Assembly: GCF_039533965.1 (NCBI RefSeq)
Contig: NZ_BAAAUN010000001.1
Coordinates: 3,756,950 to 3,820,949 of the forward strand
Direction of reading: 5' to 3'
DNA: 64,000 nt
Source: Microbacterium luteolum
Lineage (GTDB): Bacteria; Actinomycetota; Actinomycetes; Actinomycetales; Microbacteriaceae
In this document: positions 10,254 to 18,529 of the stretch, in pieces
How the letters are laid out: the number at the start of each line of letters is the position of its first letter
How positions within the stretch are numbered: the first letter of the stretch is position 1
Position numbers and translations under genes: made by a program
The notes under the pieces: model-generated
Seen by the model: only the letters and a program-made list of their open reading frames with translations
Databases searched by the model: none
What the model was told of the DNA's origin: nothing

Positions 10254-10287
10254 CCCCCACCCAGCCCGATGGCTAGGTGGGGGTTTT
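10254..10287. terminator. Bidirectional intrinsic terminator
   Basis: Stem CCCCCACC with GGTGGGGG plus inner AGCC-CGAT-GGCT, followed by TTTT on the + strand. It separates the + strand cargo cluster from the converging tape measure gene. Confidence 0.9.
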
Positions 10288-10298
10288 GCGTGTGGGGC

Positions 10299-13229
10299 TC
10301 AGCTTGATGCGATCCCCAATCCGAGCTCACGTCCGATGTAGTGAGCAGCGAGCTCTGGGTCGGAAGTCGGGACGACGAAATTGTTCTCCACCTTGTCGAT
10401 GTGCGTCATGTTGCCGCGCCCGACACCTCGACCGGTTCCGCCTGAAGGTGCCATGACGGAACCGACCGCCTGATGTTGTGCACTTGACGGGATGTACGTG
10501 CCGCCCAGCCGCTCAGCGGTCTCGGCCATGATCGCCTCCGACCTCGCGCGCTTGGACGGCGCGAGCGGGATGTACGCCTCACCGCCGGTCTCGTCCTCAG
10601 CCCACACCCGCCACTCACCCGCACGCGCGAACTGCGCGACATGGTTTTCCGACACCGAACCGTTCGCGTGGTAGCTGACAACCCCACCGTCGGCGAGGCC
10701 GCCGGAGTCGATGACCCGTCCCCCAAAGTCGGGGAGCTTGAACGATGATCCGTCGGCGATGATCTTGATCGGGATCTTCTTGCCGGAGTTGGTGATGATG
10801 AACTGGTCGATCGTCGCCTGAGCCGTGTATGCATCCGCGATCATCTTCCACTCCGACTCGGCCGGAATCTTGAGGATCTTGTCAGCGAGAGCTTCGGCTT
10901 CGTCTCCCTGGACTCCGAGGTCGTGGATGCGGTCGAGAAGTTGCTGTCGGGATGACTCGAGCGACGCGCGATAGTCGTCGTAGCTGCCACCGGCGGCGGT
11001 CGTCGACTCGGCTACTGTCATCGCCTTCTCGGCGATCTTGTCGAGCGCGGCCTCATTCTCTCGCCCGGCCTCCGTGTTCAGGTCGAGCGTCGCGCCGTTG
11101 CGGGCGAGGACCTCATCGAAGTCCACGAACGCGTCGATCAGCTGACGGTTCGCTTCGCGGGCGTCGAGGTTCGCATCGTTCGAGGCCATGATCTTATCGA
11201 TCAGTTGAGACAGCTGGTTGTTGACTTCCTCGACGTCGCCGGCGACCTCCATGTAGGCCTCGCCGGCCGTGCGCGACGATTCGGCGGACTCTTCGTCGGA
11301 CTTCTTCTTCTGCTCTGCCTTGCGGATCGACTCGTCGATGCTCGCGTTCTCTCCATTCACGGCGTCGATGACGGCGTTGATGTTCTGCAGCCGAAGGTCG
11401 TCAGCACTCGACGCGTCACCGCTTTCTCGGTCACGGTCGTATGCCGCTTGATACTCTTCCTGAGCTTCCTTCAGTTCCTTCAGGGCCTCGACGTTGCCCA
11501 TGGCTGCGTCGGTGATGCGGCCGAGCGACAGTCCGAGGTCTTCGGCCTTATCGAACGCGGAGGGACTGTTGAACCACAGGAACGAGTCCGCGGCGGCGAG
11601 ATTCTCTTTGACCAGGTCCCGGGTGGCTTTCGTAACCCGGTTCGTCCCGTCCTCGAGTGTGTCGGCGTATGCCTGGGCCTTCTGGCGGGCCTCGGCCTGT
11701 TTGGCCATGAGCAGGCCGAGGACAGTGATGATGCCGGTCAGCGCGAGGCCCGCGCCGGCCCCGACGAGCGCGGTCTTGCCCATCGTCACGTTTGTGTCTA
11801 CAAGGGCCGCCTTCAGTTCGAGGAACTTCGCTCGCGTGCCTACAGCGCCGCCTGCGAACAGGAGCATGGCTGCTGCCGCGACGCCGATTCCGATGGTGAC
11901 GGCCTGGACGGGTTCCGGCATGTCGCCGTAGGAGTCGACGAGCTCGGTCACCGCCTGGGTCATCTCGCGCAGGACGTCGTTCGCGCCTGACCCAGTGCGG
12001 ATCAGGGCAGTATCGAAAGCCCCGCCCAACTTCTCGACGTCACCGGCCAGATTGTCTTGACGGATGCGGGCTTGCTCGGCGGCATACGCAGAATCGTTGA
12101 CCTCGTCGGTCATGTGTGAGATCGCGTCCGCTCCGCCCTCGTAGAGGAGCGTGGCGGCGAGAAGGGATTCGTTCCCAAAAATGCGCCCGAGGGCCGCGTT
12201 ACGTTCCTCCTGGGTGAGAGACGAGAACGCTTTCTGCATGTTGCCGGCGACCTGCGACGCGGTGAGCATGTTGCCGCTGGCGTCATAGATGCTCAGCCCA
12301 TACTGCTCCATCGTCGACTTCGCGAGAGCCGACGGGGACTGAAGTGAGGCGAGGACGCCGCGCAGCGACGTGCCCGCCTTCTCGCCGAGGACGCCTTGCG
12401 TCGCGAAATACGCGAGTGTCCCAGCGGTCTCGTCGAGACTCCAGCCGGCCTGATTCGCGAGTGGGCCGACATACTGCAGCGCGAGAGCGAGGTCATCGAC
12501 CGAGCCCTGAGCCTTCCCGGCGCCTGCGGCGAGAACATCGGCGACATGACCGGAGCTATCCGCGGTGAGCCCGAACTGGGTGAGGGTCGTCGCCATGATT
12601 TCCGCGGAGCGGGCGACCTGCAGTTGACCGGCCGCGGCGAGAGCCAGCGCGCCGTTCAGAGAACCGCCGACGATCTCCGAGACGCTCTGACCGGCCTTGG
12701 CGAGTTCCTCCTGGGCGGCGGCGGCCTCGGACGCGCTGTACGCGGTGTCAGCACCGGCCTGCAGCGCAGCCTCGCCTAGCTGCTTCTGCTCCGCGCTCGT
12801 GGCCGTGGTGGCGGCACGAACGTTGGACATGCCCTGATCGAACTCGGTGAACTTCACCACGGACAGGGTGACCATCGCGGCGACGGCAGCACCTGCGCCC
12901 AGCAGCGCGGCCGACAGCTGCTTCGCCGCCGCGATCTGTTGCTCTGCGGAAGCAGTGGTCTGCTTGATCTTCGGGTCCGCGGTCGCGTTCTCGTCGCCGA
13001 CCTTTCTCGTCGACTTCGCCTGCTCGTCGAGCGGAGCCTTCGTGTCCTTCGATTTTTTGCCGGTCGCGTCCGTCGAGCTTCCGAGCTTGTCGACCTGACC
13101 GGCGGATGTCTGTGCGGCGCGGCCGGTCTCCTCGACGGCCTTCTTCGCGTCAGACTGGTCCTTCGAGAAGATCTGGGCTCCGAGGGTCTGCAGTTTGAAA
13201 ACGAGGCTCCCGGCGTCGAAAGCGGTCAT
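10299..13229 (-). CDS. Phage tail tape measure protein
   Basis: A 976-residue TP901/PhageMin_Tail-type tape measure protein. After an Ala/Lys/Asp-rich coiled N-terminus comes the conserved core (KFTEFDQGMSNVRAAT through ALGRIFGNESLLAATLL), then hydrophobic segments near residues 440-520, long helical stretches, and the typical C-terminal GGEAYIPLAPSKRARSEAI with an ETAERLGG end. In phages it sets tail length and helps DNA delivery. Here no other recognisable tail, head or packaging gene accompanies it. Its ATG overlaps the stop of the preceding gene (TGATG), so it is the last gene of the minus-strand operon that starts at 15962. It is fairly short for the family but not visibly broken. Confidence 0.93.
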   Translation of the reverse strand: MTAFDAGSLVFKLQTLGAQIFSKDQSDAKKAVEETGRAAQTSAGQVDKLGSSTDATGKKSKDTKAPLDEQAKSTRKVGDENATADPKIKQTTASAEQQIAAAKQLSAALLGAGAAVAAMVTLSVVKFTEFDQGMSNVRAATTATSAEQKQLGEAALQAGADTAYSASEAAAAQEELAKAGQSVSEIVGGSLNGALALAAAGQLQVARSAEIMATTLTQFGLTADSSGHVADVLAAGAGKAQGSVDDLALALQYVGPLANQAGWSLDETAGTLAYFATQGVLGEKAGTSLRGVLASLQSPSALAKSTMEQYGLSIYDASGNMLTASQVAGNMQKAFSSLTQEERNAALGRIFGNESLLAATLLYEGGADAISHMTDEVNDSAYAAEQARIRQDNLAGDVEKLGGAFDTALIRTGSGANDVLREMTQAVTELVDSYGDMPEPVQAVTIGIGVAAAAMLLFAGGAVGTRAKFLELKAALVDTNVTMGKTALVGAGAGLALTGIITVLGLLMAKQAEARQKAQAYADTLEDGTNRVTKATRDLVKENLAAADSFLWFNSPSAFDKAEDLGLSLGRITDAAMGNVEALKELKEAQEEYQAAYDRDRESGDASSADDLRLQNINAVIDAVNGENASIDESIRKAEQKKKSDEESAESSRTAGEAYMEVAGDVEEVNNQLSQLIDKIMASNDANLDAREANRQLIDAFVDFDEVLARNGATLDLNTEAGRENEAALDKIAEKAMTVAESTTAAGGSYDDYRASLESSRQQLLDRIHDLGVQGDEAEALADKILKIPAESEWKMIADAYTAQATIDQFIITNSGKKIPIKIIADGSSFKLPDFGGRVIDSGGLADGGVVSYHANGSVSENHVAQFARAGEWRVWAEDETGGEAYIPLAPSKRARSEAIMAETAERLGGTYIPSSAQHQAVGSVMAPSGGTGRGVGRGNMTHIDKVENNFVVPTSDPELAAHYIGRELGLGIASS

Positions 13230-13609
13230 CAGAACTCACCTCCGACGCTGAATCCTGGGTGATTCAGGGTGATGCCAAGCCCGCGCACGGCCCAGGCGAG
13301 CCGCGTCAGGCGCACCATCATCCCAGTCGGGCCCGGGAGGAGCTTCGGGTCCTCGGCGACCAGGATCGTCACGCTGAGGGCGCTCAGTGCCCCGATGATG
13401 ATCGCGCGCGAGTACTCGACGGTGTGAGTGTCGTAGAACTCGCGCATCGCGACGGCGGCGAGCTCGTGATTGTCCGCGGTCCGCATGGCAGTGGCGAGAC
13501 GTGCCACGTCGGCAGCGATCTGTTCGGGCTCGATGGCGGCGAGGCCAGCCATCTGGTCGCGGAACGCGGTGACTTGGGCGTCGATGTCGGGGGGTGGGGC
13601 GGTGGTCAT
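13229..13609 (-). CDS. Unknown phage-type protein upstream of the tape measure gene
   Basis: A 126-residue protein beginning MTTAPPPDIDAQVTAFRDQM. It contains one hydrophobic segment (YSRAIIIGALSALSVTILV), and a Gly/Leu-rich tail follows. The start is set by AAGGA 7 bp upstream. Its position just before the tape measure gene is where phages encode tail assembly chaperones, but no frameshift signal or family resemblance is seen. Translational overlap with the next gene suggests they work together. Confidence 0.7.
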   Translation of the reverse strand: MTTAPPPDIDAQVTAFRDQMAGLAAIEPEQIAADVARLATAMRTADNHELAAVAMREFYDTHTVEYSRAIIIGALSALSVTILVAEDPKLLPGPTGMMVRLTRLAWAVRGLGITLNHPGFSVGGEF

Positions 13610-13737
13610 GTCAGGTCCTTGAGGTTGTGAGGCGTGGCCTCGGGGGAGTGGCGGGGCTGACCGGAACACCGCGGTCAGCCCCGGAGCCGCGACGCCTCGC
13701 CGAAGCGAGCAGGGGTGGCATCGCGGCAGTCACGGGA

Positions 13738-14601
13738 TCAGGCCTGCGGCGGGGCGGCCAGCGATGCCGCGTACGCTTCGAGCGCCTCGTTCGATGTCTC
13801 GACAGGGCGCTGCACACCGGCCTGATAGGCGCCACGGGTCAAGCCGATGCTGATCGCGGCTGCGTTGCGCGGGTCCGTCTCGTTCACGATCCTCGCGACG
13901 TTGCGCGTGTAGTCGAGTGTCGTCGCGGTGTCCTGTGCTTCTCTGAGCGCCTCGCGGGCCTCAGGAGGAGCGATGTCAACGACACGTCGGGCGGTCATCG
14001 CCTGGATGCCGTCGAGCACTGAGGGGACCTCGTGCTGGTGGAAGCGGTCGCGCTTGTTGGACTCGTATCCACCGGCGAATCGTTGAGCTGCGAGGATGCC
14101 GTCGACGTCGAGAGTTGGAATGATCTCGTCCCATGTCTTGCCACTGTTGAGCATCGGCAGCACATGGTTGTTCCAAGCCTGGTCGGTGCGGACCAGCTGC
14201 GTCGCTGACTCGGGGTTCAGCTTCGGGCGGTACTTCTCGGCCGCTGCGTCGGCCTCCTGGTGTGCGGTCTCCGCGACCTTGATGAAGCCTGCCAGCGGGT
14301 CCTCGAACTGCCCACGTGTGCGCTCCGTCAGGCGGGCAGCGACCTCGCTCCGAAGCTCGGGCAGGATGTCTGAAGCTACCTCTGCGTTCTGATAGTTCCG
14401 CGCGCCGGTCATGTTGCTCAGGTGCTGCTCAGCAGCCTTCAGCGCGGCGTGCGCGGCCGACCGGGCGCGCAGTCCGGGCCGTGTGCCGGTCGTGAGGCCG
14501 GGGAACACTGGATGCGGAGTCTGCCGGTCGGTGAGCACGGGGTGCGAGACCTGGGGGAACTCGTTGGCGGCACGGTTGACGAGGTACGGGTCGATGGCCA
14601 T
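13738..14601 (-). CDS. Unknown 287-residue element protein
   Basis: Mostly helical and soluble, beginning MAIDPYLVNRAANEFPQV and rich in Ala, Glu and Arg, without TM segments. The middle (QTDQAWNNHVLP-like and GKTWDEIIPTL segments) shows no motif I know. It lies between two other small genes of the minus-strand operon, 1 bp downstream of the 111-residue gene. A structural or scaffold role is possible from its neighbours but unproven. Confidence 0.72.
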   Translation of the reverse strand: MAIDPYLVNRAANEFPQVSHPVLTDRQTPHPVFPGLTTGTRPGLRARSAAHAALKAAEQHLSNMTGARNYQNAEVASDILPELRSEVAARLTERTRGQFEDPLAGFIKVAETAHQEADAAAEKYRPKLNPESATQLVRTDQAWNNHVLPMLNSGKTWDEIIPTLDVDGILAAQRFAGGYESNKRDRFHQHEVPSVLDGIQAMTARRVVDIAPPEAREALREAQDTATTLDYTRNVARIVNETDPRNAAAISIGLTRGAYQAGVQRPVETSNEALEAYAASLAAPPQA

Positions 14602-14602
14602 G

Positions 14603-14938
14603 TCAGTTCTCCTCGAAAGTCGCGACGAGGGCGTTCGCCTCGGCGAGCGTGCGCACGGCGGTGATCCTGGCGACCAGGGAGAAGTCGGGAGTCTCCGCCG
14701 TCTGCTCGCCGGTAGCGGATGCCTGAGCGCTCTTCTGCGCCCAGGTGTGCTGGATCGATCGGGCGGCGTCGTGGTGCTCGGCGAGGATCCGCTGCAGTTC
14801 GTCGGCCTTGCCCTCAGGGGTCAGCCCGGGAGTCACTTCGTGGCGTTCCGAGAGTTCTTCAAGGTGGCGGCGGAAGCGCGTGGCGATGCGCTTGAGGTTC
14901 GGCACTGCGGCTTTGGTCGCCTGTGTCAGTTCGGTCAT
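14603..14938 (-). CDS. Unknown 111-residue helical protein
   Basis: A small helical protein (begins MTELTQATKAAVPNLKRI) with predicted coiled-coil character (HLEELSERHEV, DELQRILAEHHDAARSI). It has no recognised family. It is directly followed by the 287-residue gene (1-bp gap) and preceded by the replication-like gene, so it belongs to the same operon. Confidence 0.7.
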   Translation of the reverse strand: MTELTQATKAAVPNLKRIATRFRRHLEELSERHEVTPGLTPEGKADELQRILAEHHDAARSIQHTWAQKSAQASATGEQTAETPDFSLVARITAVRTLAEANALVATFEEN

Positions 14939-14992
14939 GATGGGGTGTTCTCCTTGGGTTGGATGCTCGCCCTGGCGAGCAGTGGGACGGGG

Positions 14993-15733
14993 CTATGCGG
15001 CCCCGAGGTCTTGGTGCTCTCGCCGCTGCTCGCAGCGCATGCACGTGCCGTCAGAGAGCCAGCGGTGCGTGAGGGAATCGTCTGCGCAGTCCTCCAGGCG
15101 TTCCGACATCGTCTTGCCGCGAATCGGCACGGGCGTCGATGGGTGGGGGGACTCCATCGACGTGAGAGCGTTGTCCCAGTCCGCGTCGAGGGTCTTACGC
15201 CAGGCCTCATGTGCGAGACGGTCCGCGCCACATGCACGACAGGGTTCGTTGTGATCCCAGGTCTCGTGCCTCCGGCAGGTGGGGGTGGGTGCGGAGTCGC
15301 CTCCCCTTCCCTTTCCCTGATCCCTATCCCCTTCCCCTCCAGGAGTGAGCGCTCCGGGAACACTCACTGAGTCCTCAGCGAGTGGTGGTTGAGGGGTATT
15401 CGGTGGGAGCGGGAGGCGCTTCTTCGAGGGTCGATTGATGACCTGGTGGGAGAGGAGGGTGGGAATGTGCAGGTATGCCTTGCCGTCGACGACGTAGCGC
15501 ACGATGTGCCCGCTCCGTGACAGCTCAGTGAGCGCTTCCTGAGTCCTCCGGGATGCCTCATCGCGATCATCGAGTGGGAACAGGTCCGCGACGATGAGGC
15601 GTATGTCGTCGCGCCCGACACCGCCGTCGTCGACGTACGACCACAGGCCGATGTAGACGAGGCGGTGGTGCCAGTCGAGCTCGGCGACGTCGTCGCTGCG
15701 CCAGAACTCGGGCTTCACGGTTCGAATGCGCAT
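14993..15733 (-). CDS. Replication-initiator-like protein with N-terminal winged helix and zinc motifs
   Basis: 246 residues. The first 110 match the start common to many actinophage replication proteins: RTVKPEFWRSDDVAEL, LVYIGLWSYVDDGGVGRDD, IRLIVADLFPLD. A Pro/Gly-rich linker follows, then two Cys clusters, CRRHETWDHNEPCRACG and CMRCEQR, that look like zinc ligands. It may bind an origin and recruit a helicase. The gene begins 1 bp after the Cro-like gene stop. No helicase or primase motif is present, so host enzymes would be needed. Confidence 0.78.
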   Translation of the reverse strand: MRIRTVKPEFWRSDDVAELDWHHRLVYIGLWSYVDDGGVGRDDIRLIVADLFPLDDRDEASRRTQEALTELSRSGHIVRYVVDGKAYLHIPTLLSHQVINRPSKKRLPLPPNTPQPPLAEDSVSVPGALTPGGEGDRDQGKGRGGDSAPTPTCRRHETWDHNEPCRACGADRLAHEAWRKTLDADWDNALTSMESPHPSTPVPIRGKTMSERLEDCADDSLTHRWLSDGTCMRCEQRREHQDLGAA

Positions 15734-15734
15734 G

Positions 15735-15962
15735 TCAGGCGGCCGGCTGCAGGTCGTTGATCTCGGCGAGGAGGCGCGCGTACCGCAGGCGGAGCCCGCC
15801 TCGAGGTCGGCTGACGCCCGTTTCCCACCGCTGCACCGTGTTGGGCCAGACGTCCAGCTCTGCAGCGATGCGTGCCTGGCTCATGCCTGCCCGCTCACGG
15901 ATCTCGCGAGCCGTTCCCGGTTCGACGAGCTTCTCGGCGATGGCGTCCTGTGCGATCGACAT
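15735..15962 (-). CDS. Cro-like XRE-family HTH regulator
   Basis: A 75-residue protein that is almost entirely a lambda-repressor-type HTH: AREIRERAGMSQARIAAELDVWPNTVQRWETG. The ATG at 15962 has AAGGGAG upstream; longer in-frame extensions would read back through the divergent repressor gene. It is the first gene of the minus-strand operon leading to the tape measure gene, and faces the repressor at 16051 across a short control region with two palindromes. This is the arrangement of a Cro gene in a lysis-lysogeny switch. Confidence 0.88.
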   Translation of the reverse strand: MSIAQDAIAEKLVEPGTAREIRERAGMSQARIAAELDVWPNTVQRWETGVSRPRGGLRLRYARLLAEINDLQPAA

Positions 15963-15981
15963 TGTCTTGCTCCCTTCGTTA

Positions 15982-15993
15982 CAACAATTGTTG
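15982..15993. promoter_or_regulatory. Palindromic operator CAACAATTGTTG
   Basis: A perfect 12-bp palindrome 20 bp upstream of the Cro-like start, in the control region between divergent HTH genes. It is a likely binding site for one or both of them. Confidence 0.6.
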
Positions 15994-16026
15994 CGCGCTT
16001 CGATGGGATTTGGGATATGCTGAGTA

Positions 16027-16038
16027 TCCCGATCGGGA
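16027..16038. promoter_or_regulatory. Palindromic operator TCCCGATCGGGA
   Basis: A second perfect 12-bp palindrome, ending 12 bp before the repressor start at 16051. Its sequence is unlike the CAACAATTGTTG site, so two proteins may bind. A shorter CCCGATCG occurs in the second switch near 21124. Confidence 0.55.
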
Positions 16039-16050
16039 ATGGAGTTCGGA

Positions 16051-16773
16051 ATGATCGAGACTGGCTGGACAGACGTTGCCGAACTGCTCTCGTGGTTCGG
16101 TGAGGCGAAGAACGTGGGCCCGCGCCTGCAGGAGATCCGTGAGGGACGTCGCGATTCTGATGGTCGCCCTGCCCCGTGGACGCAGGAGCAGCTTGCTGCG
16201 GCGATGTCTGCGCTCCCCGGCGCCCGCCCTATGAGCAAGATGACAATCTGGAAGATCGAGAACCCCGACAAGCCTTCGTCGAACCGTTCGGTCACAGTCG
16301 ACGAACTCATCGGGTTCGCAAAGGTGCTCAACGTCACGATCGCCGATCTCCTTCTGCCGGGAGATCAGGTCGCACAGCTTGCGGCGTTCAAGGCGGTGAC
16401 GGACGCCGCAAGCCACCTGCAGGAGGTGCGAGATGCGTGGTCCCGATACACCGGCTCGCTTCGCACCGCTCGTGCTCATCTCGAGGGATCCCCGGACGCG
16501 CGTAGCGATATGCAGAATCAGCTTCGCCGCACGAGGGCTGATCACTATCGGAGCTTCGCTGCCGCCCATGCCAACTACGCGCCGGTGCTGGCGGCGCAGC
16601 ACGGGCGAGAGTTCACGCTCGAGGAGTTCGCCGCAGGACAGATGCCTACGCCTCTGCTGGCAGCCATGGAAGACGCGCTCGGCCCGCTCGAGCCCCATCT
16701 CGACGGCTGGGCCACCGGCCGACACGAACCCCCGCTCGACTCGACCGACTTCACGTACTCAGGCGGAGCCTGA
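16051..16773 (+). CDS. XRE-family repressor (CI-like), 240 residues
   Basis: The HTH is in the N-terminal third: RLQEIREGRRD, WTQEQLAAAMSAL, MSKMTIWKIENPDKPSSNRSVTVDELIGFAKVLNVTIADLLLP. The rest is helical with no peptidase or zinc motif. The ATG at 16051 is preferred because GGAG sits 6 bp upstream; an ATG at 16039 would abut the operator. It diverges from the Cro-like gene and is translationally coupled (TGATG) to the next gene. It probably maintains repression of the operon that ends in the tape measure gene. Confidence 0.85.
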   Translation: MIETGWTDVAELLSWFGEAKNVGPRLQEIREGRRDSDGRPAPWTQEQLAAAMSALPGARPMSKMTIWKIENPDKPSSNRSVTVDELIGFAKVLNVTIADLLLPGDQVAQLAAFKAVTDAASHLQEVRDAWSRYTGSLRTARAHLEGSPDARSDMQNQLRRTRADHYRSFAAAHANYAPVLAAQHGREFTLEEFAAGQMPTPLLAAMEDALGPLEPHLDGWATGRHEPPLDSTDFTYSGGA

Positions 16774-17462
16774 TGGCCGGCCACAACCACGTGAGCTACG
16801 AGGGGCATCCGGCGTGGGGACGACTGGATCCGGAGGAGTGGCCACGTGAGTTCCTCGATGGCCCGCGGGCTCGCGCGAAGCAACTCCAGATGCTGGAGGC
16901 AGACGTGGAGCACGCGGTTCGTTGGGTGGAGACGATGCAGGCGCTCGTCGACGAGGGGCTTCCCGATGAGGAGTTCACCGCCCGCCGCATGATGGCGCTC
17001 AAAGACTGGGAGAAGTCCCGGCACCGCGACCAGAAGACGCTGCACTACCGGTACGACCCGCTCAAGCGACCCAAGCGGCTCATCGAGCGCGACATCGCCA
17101 AGGCGGAGGCGGAGACGAAGAAGGCGCTTGCTGCGCTGGGGGTGAAGTTTGAGGCGCGGCAGGTGGGCGTCTCGGCCACACTGCGCGCCGCAGAAGGAAC
17201 TCCTGGACGGCCACCGGCACGAACGCCCAGCACACGCCCCGTGCCTCGTGGGCGGCGTCCTAACCCCGCACGCCCGCCGGCACTGCATCCCGGGCTCGCG
17301 ACCCTCGACCGGGACACCCGGGCGATGTATGACAACCTCGCGCCCGACATCGACATTGCCACAACACCCGATAGCGAGCTCCGGCGTGTCTGGACCGAGC
17401 GTCATGAAGGAATGTCGGCCGATCTGATCGAGACGGTGCTCGATGAGATCAACGGACGATAG
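16773..17462 (+). CDS. Unknown 229-residue protein coupled to the repressor
   Basis: It begins MAGHNHVSYEGHPAWG, has a helical, charged N-terminal half (KQLQMLEADVEHAVRWVETM), then a basic Pro/Arg-rich linker around residues 135-170 and an acidic C-terminal helix. Its start overlaps the repressor stop, so it is produced with the repressor during the integrated state. No family is recognised. A role in modulating the repressor or in superinfection control is conceivable from position only. Confidence 0.7.
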   Translation: MAGHNHVSYEGHPAWGRLDPEEWPREFLDGPRARAKQLQMLEADVEHAVRWVETMQALVDEGLPDEEFTARRMMALKDWEKSRHRDQKTLHYRYDPLKRPKRLIERDIAKAEAETKKALAALGVKFEARQVGVSATLRAAEGTPGRPPARTPSTRPVPRGRRPNPARPPALHPGLATLDRDTRAMYDNLAPDIDIATTPDSELRRVWTERHEGMSADLIETVLDEINGR

Positions 17463-17647
17463 CTCGCGCGCGTTTGGTCATCGACTGGTCGATGCGCTTT
17501 GCGAGTGCGGGGCGCTGCGGCCATGGTTCACCTCGAGCGTGCGCCACCTGGACGCGGTTACGTGCGGCTACTGGGCCAGAGTGTCGGGGGCTGCTCGTAT
17601 GCTGATCGCTACCGTGCGCTGGGTGCGGCCACTGAGAGGATTACAGC

Positions 17648-17824
17648 ATGGCGAAGTTCATCATCAACAAGGGAGCGGCCTCGCAGCGCTCCGTCGAGGC
17701 GGAGAAGTATTCGCTCGCGAACGGATTCTTCTGGTTCTACGACGCCGAGAGTGAGATCGTGCTCACCTACAAGGCCGACAACACGATCAGCGTCACCCGT
17801 GAGTCTGCGTCGGACGCGAAGTAG
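17648..17824 (+). CDS. Small 58-residue protein
   Basis: Begins MAKFIINKGAASQRSVEAEK, has an aromatic centre (GFFWFYDAESEIVLTY), and ends in ESASDAK. It looks like a compact beta-rich fold. GAGAGGA lies about 8 bp before the ATG, and a terminator follows 30 bp after the stop, so it is a complete monocistronic gene. The stop-codon region is tandemly duplicated (GACGCGAAGTAG twice, 17812-17838). Function unknown. Confidence 0.7.
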   Translation: MAKFIINKGAASQRSVEAEKYSLANGFFWFYDAESEIVLTYKADNTISVTRESASDAK

Positions 17825-17853
17825 TCTGACGCGAAGTAGCGTCTGAACGACAG

Positions 17854-17888
17854 AGCCCCGGTGCCTCTTGCGAGGGCCGGGGCTTTCG
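17854..17888 (+). terminator. Intrinsic terminator after the 58-residue gene
   Basis: Stem AGCCCCGG with CCGGGGCT, inner CCTC-GAGG hairpin, then TTTCGTC. Confidence 0.8.
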
Positions 17889-17959
17889 TCTGGGCGGCTC
17901 TTCTCCAGTGCGCTCAGCAATTCTCCTGCGCGCGGCTGACATGCGCGCGCGATTCGCCA

Positions 17960-17973
17960 GTCGAACGTTCGAC
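17960..17973. promoter_or_regulatory. 14-bp palindrome GTCGAACGTTCGAC
   Basis: A perfect palindrome in the spacer before the first leaderless gene, among alternating CG tracts. A regulator site is likely. It lacks the N4 spacer of the actinobacterial LexA box, so an SOS role is not supported. Confidence 0.5.
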
Positions 17974-18039
17974 TCCTTCACCGGAATTCGGTTGCACGCG
18001 GCTCACGCGCGCACATTACGCGCGCGCACGACGCCGGAA

Positions 18040-18051
18040 TCGACCGGTCGA
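18040..18051. promoter_or_regulatory. 12-bp palindrome TCGACCGGTCGA at a -35 position
   Basis: A perfect palindrome ending 22 bp before the TAGAGT -10 box at 18074, so it overlaps or abuts the expected -35 region of the leaderless gene at 18086. That is a good place for a repressor. Confidence 0.5.
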
Positions 18052-18073
18052 GTCGAGTAGCCACCATCCCCGA

Positions 18074-18079
18074 TAGAGT
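18074..18079 (+). promoter_or_regulatory. -10 box TAGAGT of a leaderless gene
   Basis: TAGAGT lies 12 bp before the ATG at 18086. The 17-bp context (GATAGAGTGCGGGC) is almost repeated at 18291-18304 before the next gene, with the same spacing. Confidence 0.6.
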
Positions 18080-18085
18080 GCGGGC

Positions 18086-18271
18086 ATGACAACGCGTGGC
18101 ATCCGATACTTCAACCGCCCCTACACCTTCGCAGACGACGAGCAGGCGGATCTTGCCGCCACGTTCCTTCGTCAGATCGCATCTGGACAGACGGCGGGGC
18201 GTCTTCTCCAGGTCGGCAATCAGCAGATCTTTGTTACGCCTGGAACTGACGTCATTCTCTATGAGGAATGA
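18086..18271 (+). CDS. Small 61-residue protein, leaderless
   Basis: Begins MTTRGIRYFNRPYTFADDEQ; a helical middle (ADLAATFLRQIASGQ) and a short beta end (LLQVGNQQIFVTP). No ribosome site precedes the ATG. Instead a TAGAGT -10 box ends 6 bp before it, so the mRNA likely starts at the ATG. No family recognised. With the next gene it may come from duplication of the promoter block. Confidence 0.62.
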   Translation: MTTRGIRYFNRPYTFADDEQADLAATFLRQIASGQTAGRLLQVGNQQIFVTPGTDVILYEE

Positions 18272-18292
18272 CCCTAGCCGGCGTGCCCCCGG

Positions 18293-18298
18293 TAGAGT
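18293..18298 (+). promoter_or_regulatory. -10 box TAGAGT, second copy
   Basis: Same TAGAGT-to-start distance (12 bp) and nearly the same flanking bases as the box at 18074. Confidence 0.6.
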
Positions 18299-18304
18299 GC
18301 GGGC

Positions 18305-18529
18305 GTGACTACAGCGATCGATCCTCCGAGCGGCTACTTTGACCTTTCTGGCGAACGCGCCAAGTTCTACGAGAGCGCGGACGGTACCTACTGGCAGGTC
18401 ATGACGGACGACCGAGTCGTCGCCGTTCTTCACCGAGACGAGAAGGGGTGGTTCGGCGACAGCGAGAGCAAGAAGCGGTTCCTCGACCCGGAGGAGGCTG
18501 CTCGCCTGGCGCGCGCCGGGCGCATCTGA
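18305..18529 (+). CDS. Small 74-residue protein, leaderless GTG start
   Basis: Begins TTAIDPPSGYFDLSGERAKF and has aromatic and acidic character (GWFGDSESKKRFLDPEEAARL). The GTG follows the same TAGAGT promoter block as the previous gene, without a ribosome site. No family recognised. It is probably expressed independently of the operons on either side. Confidence 0.62.
   Translation: MTTAIDPPSGYFDLSGERAKFYESADGTYWQVMTDDRVVAVLHRDEKGWFGDSESKKRFLDPEEAARLARAGRI

Noticed and set aside
17960..17973. GTCGAACGTTCGAC as a LexA (SOS) box
   Set aside because: The actinobacterial LexA box has GAAC-N4-GTTC; here the halves are directly joined.
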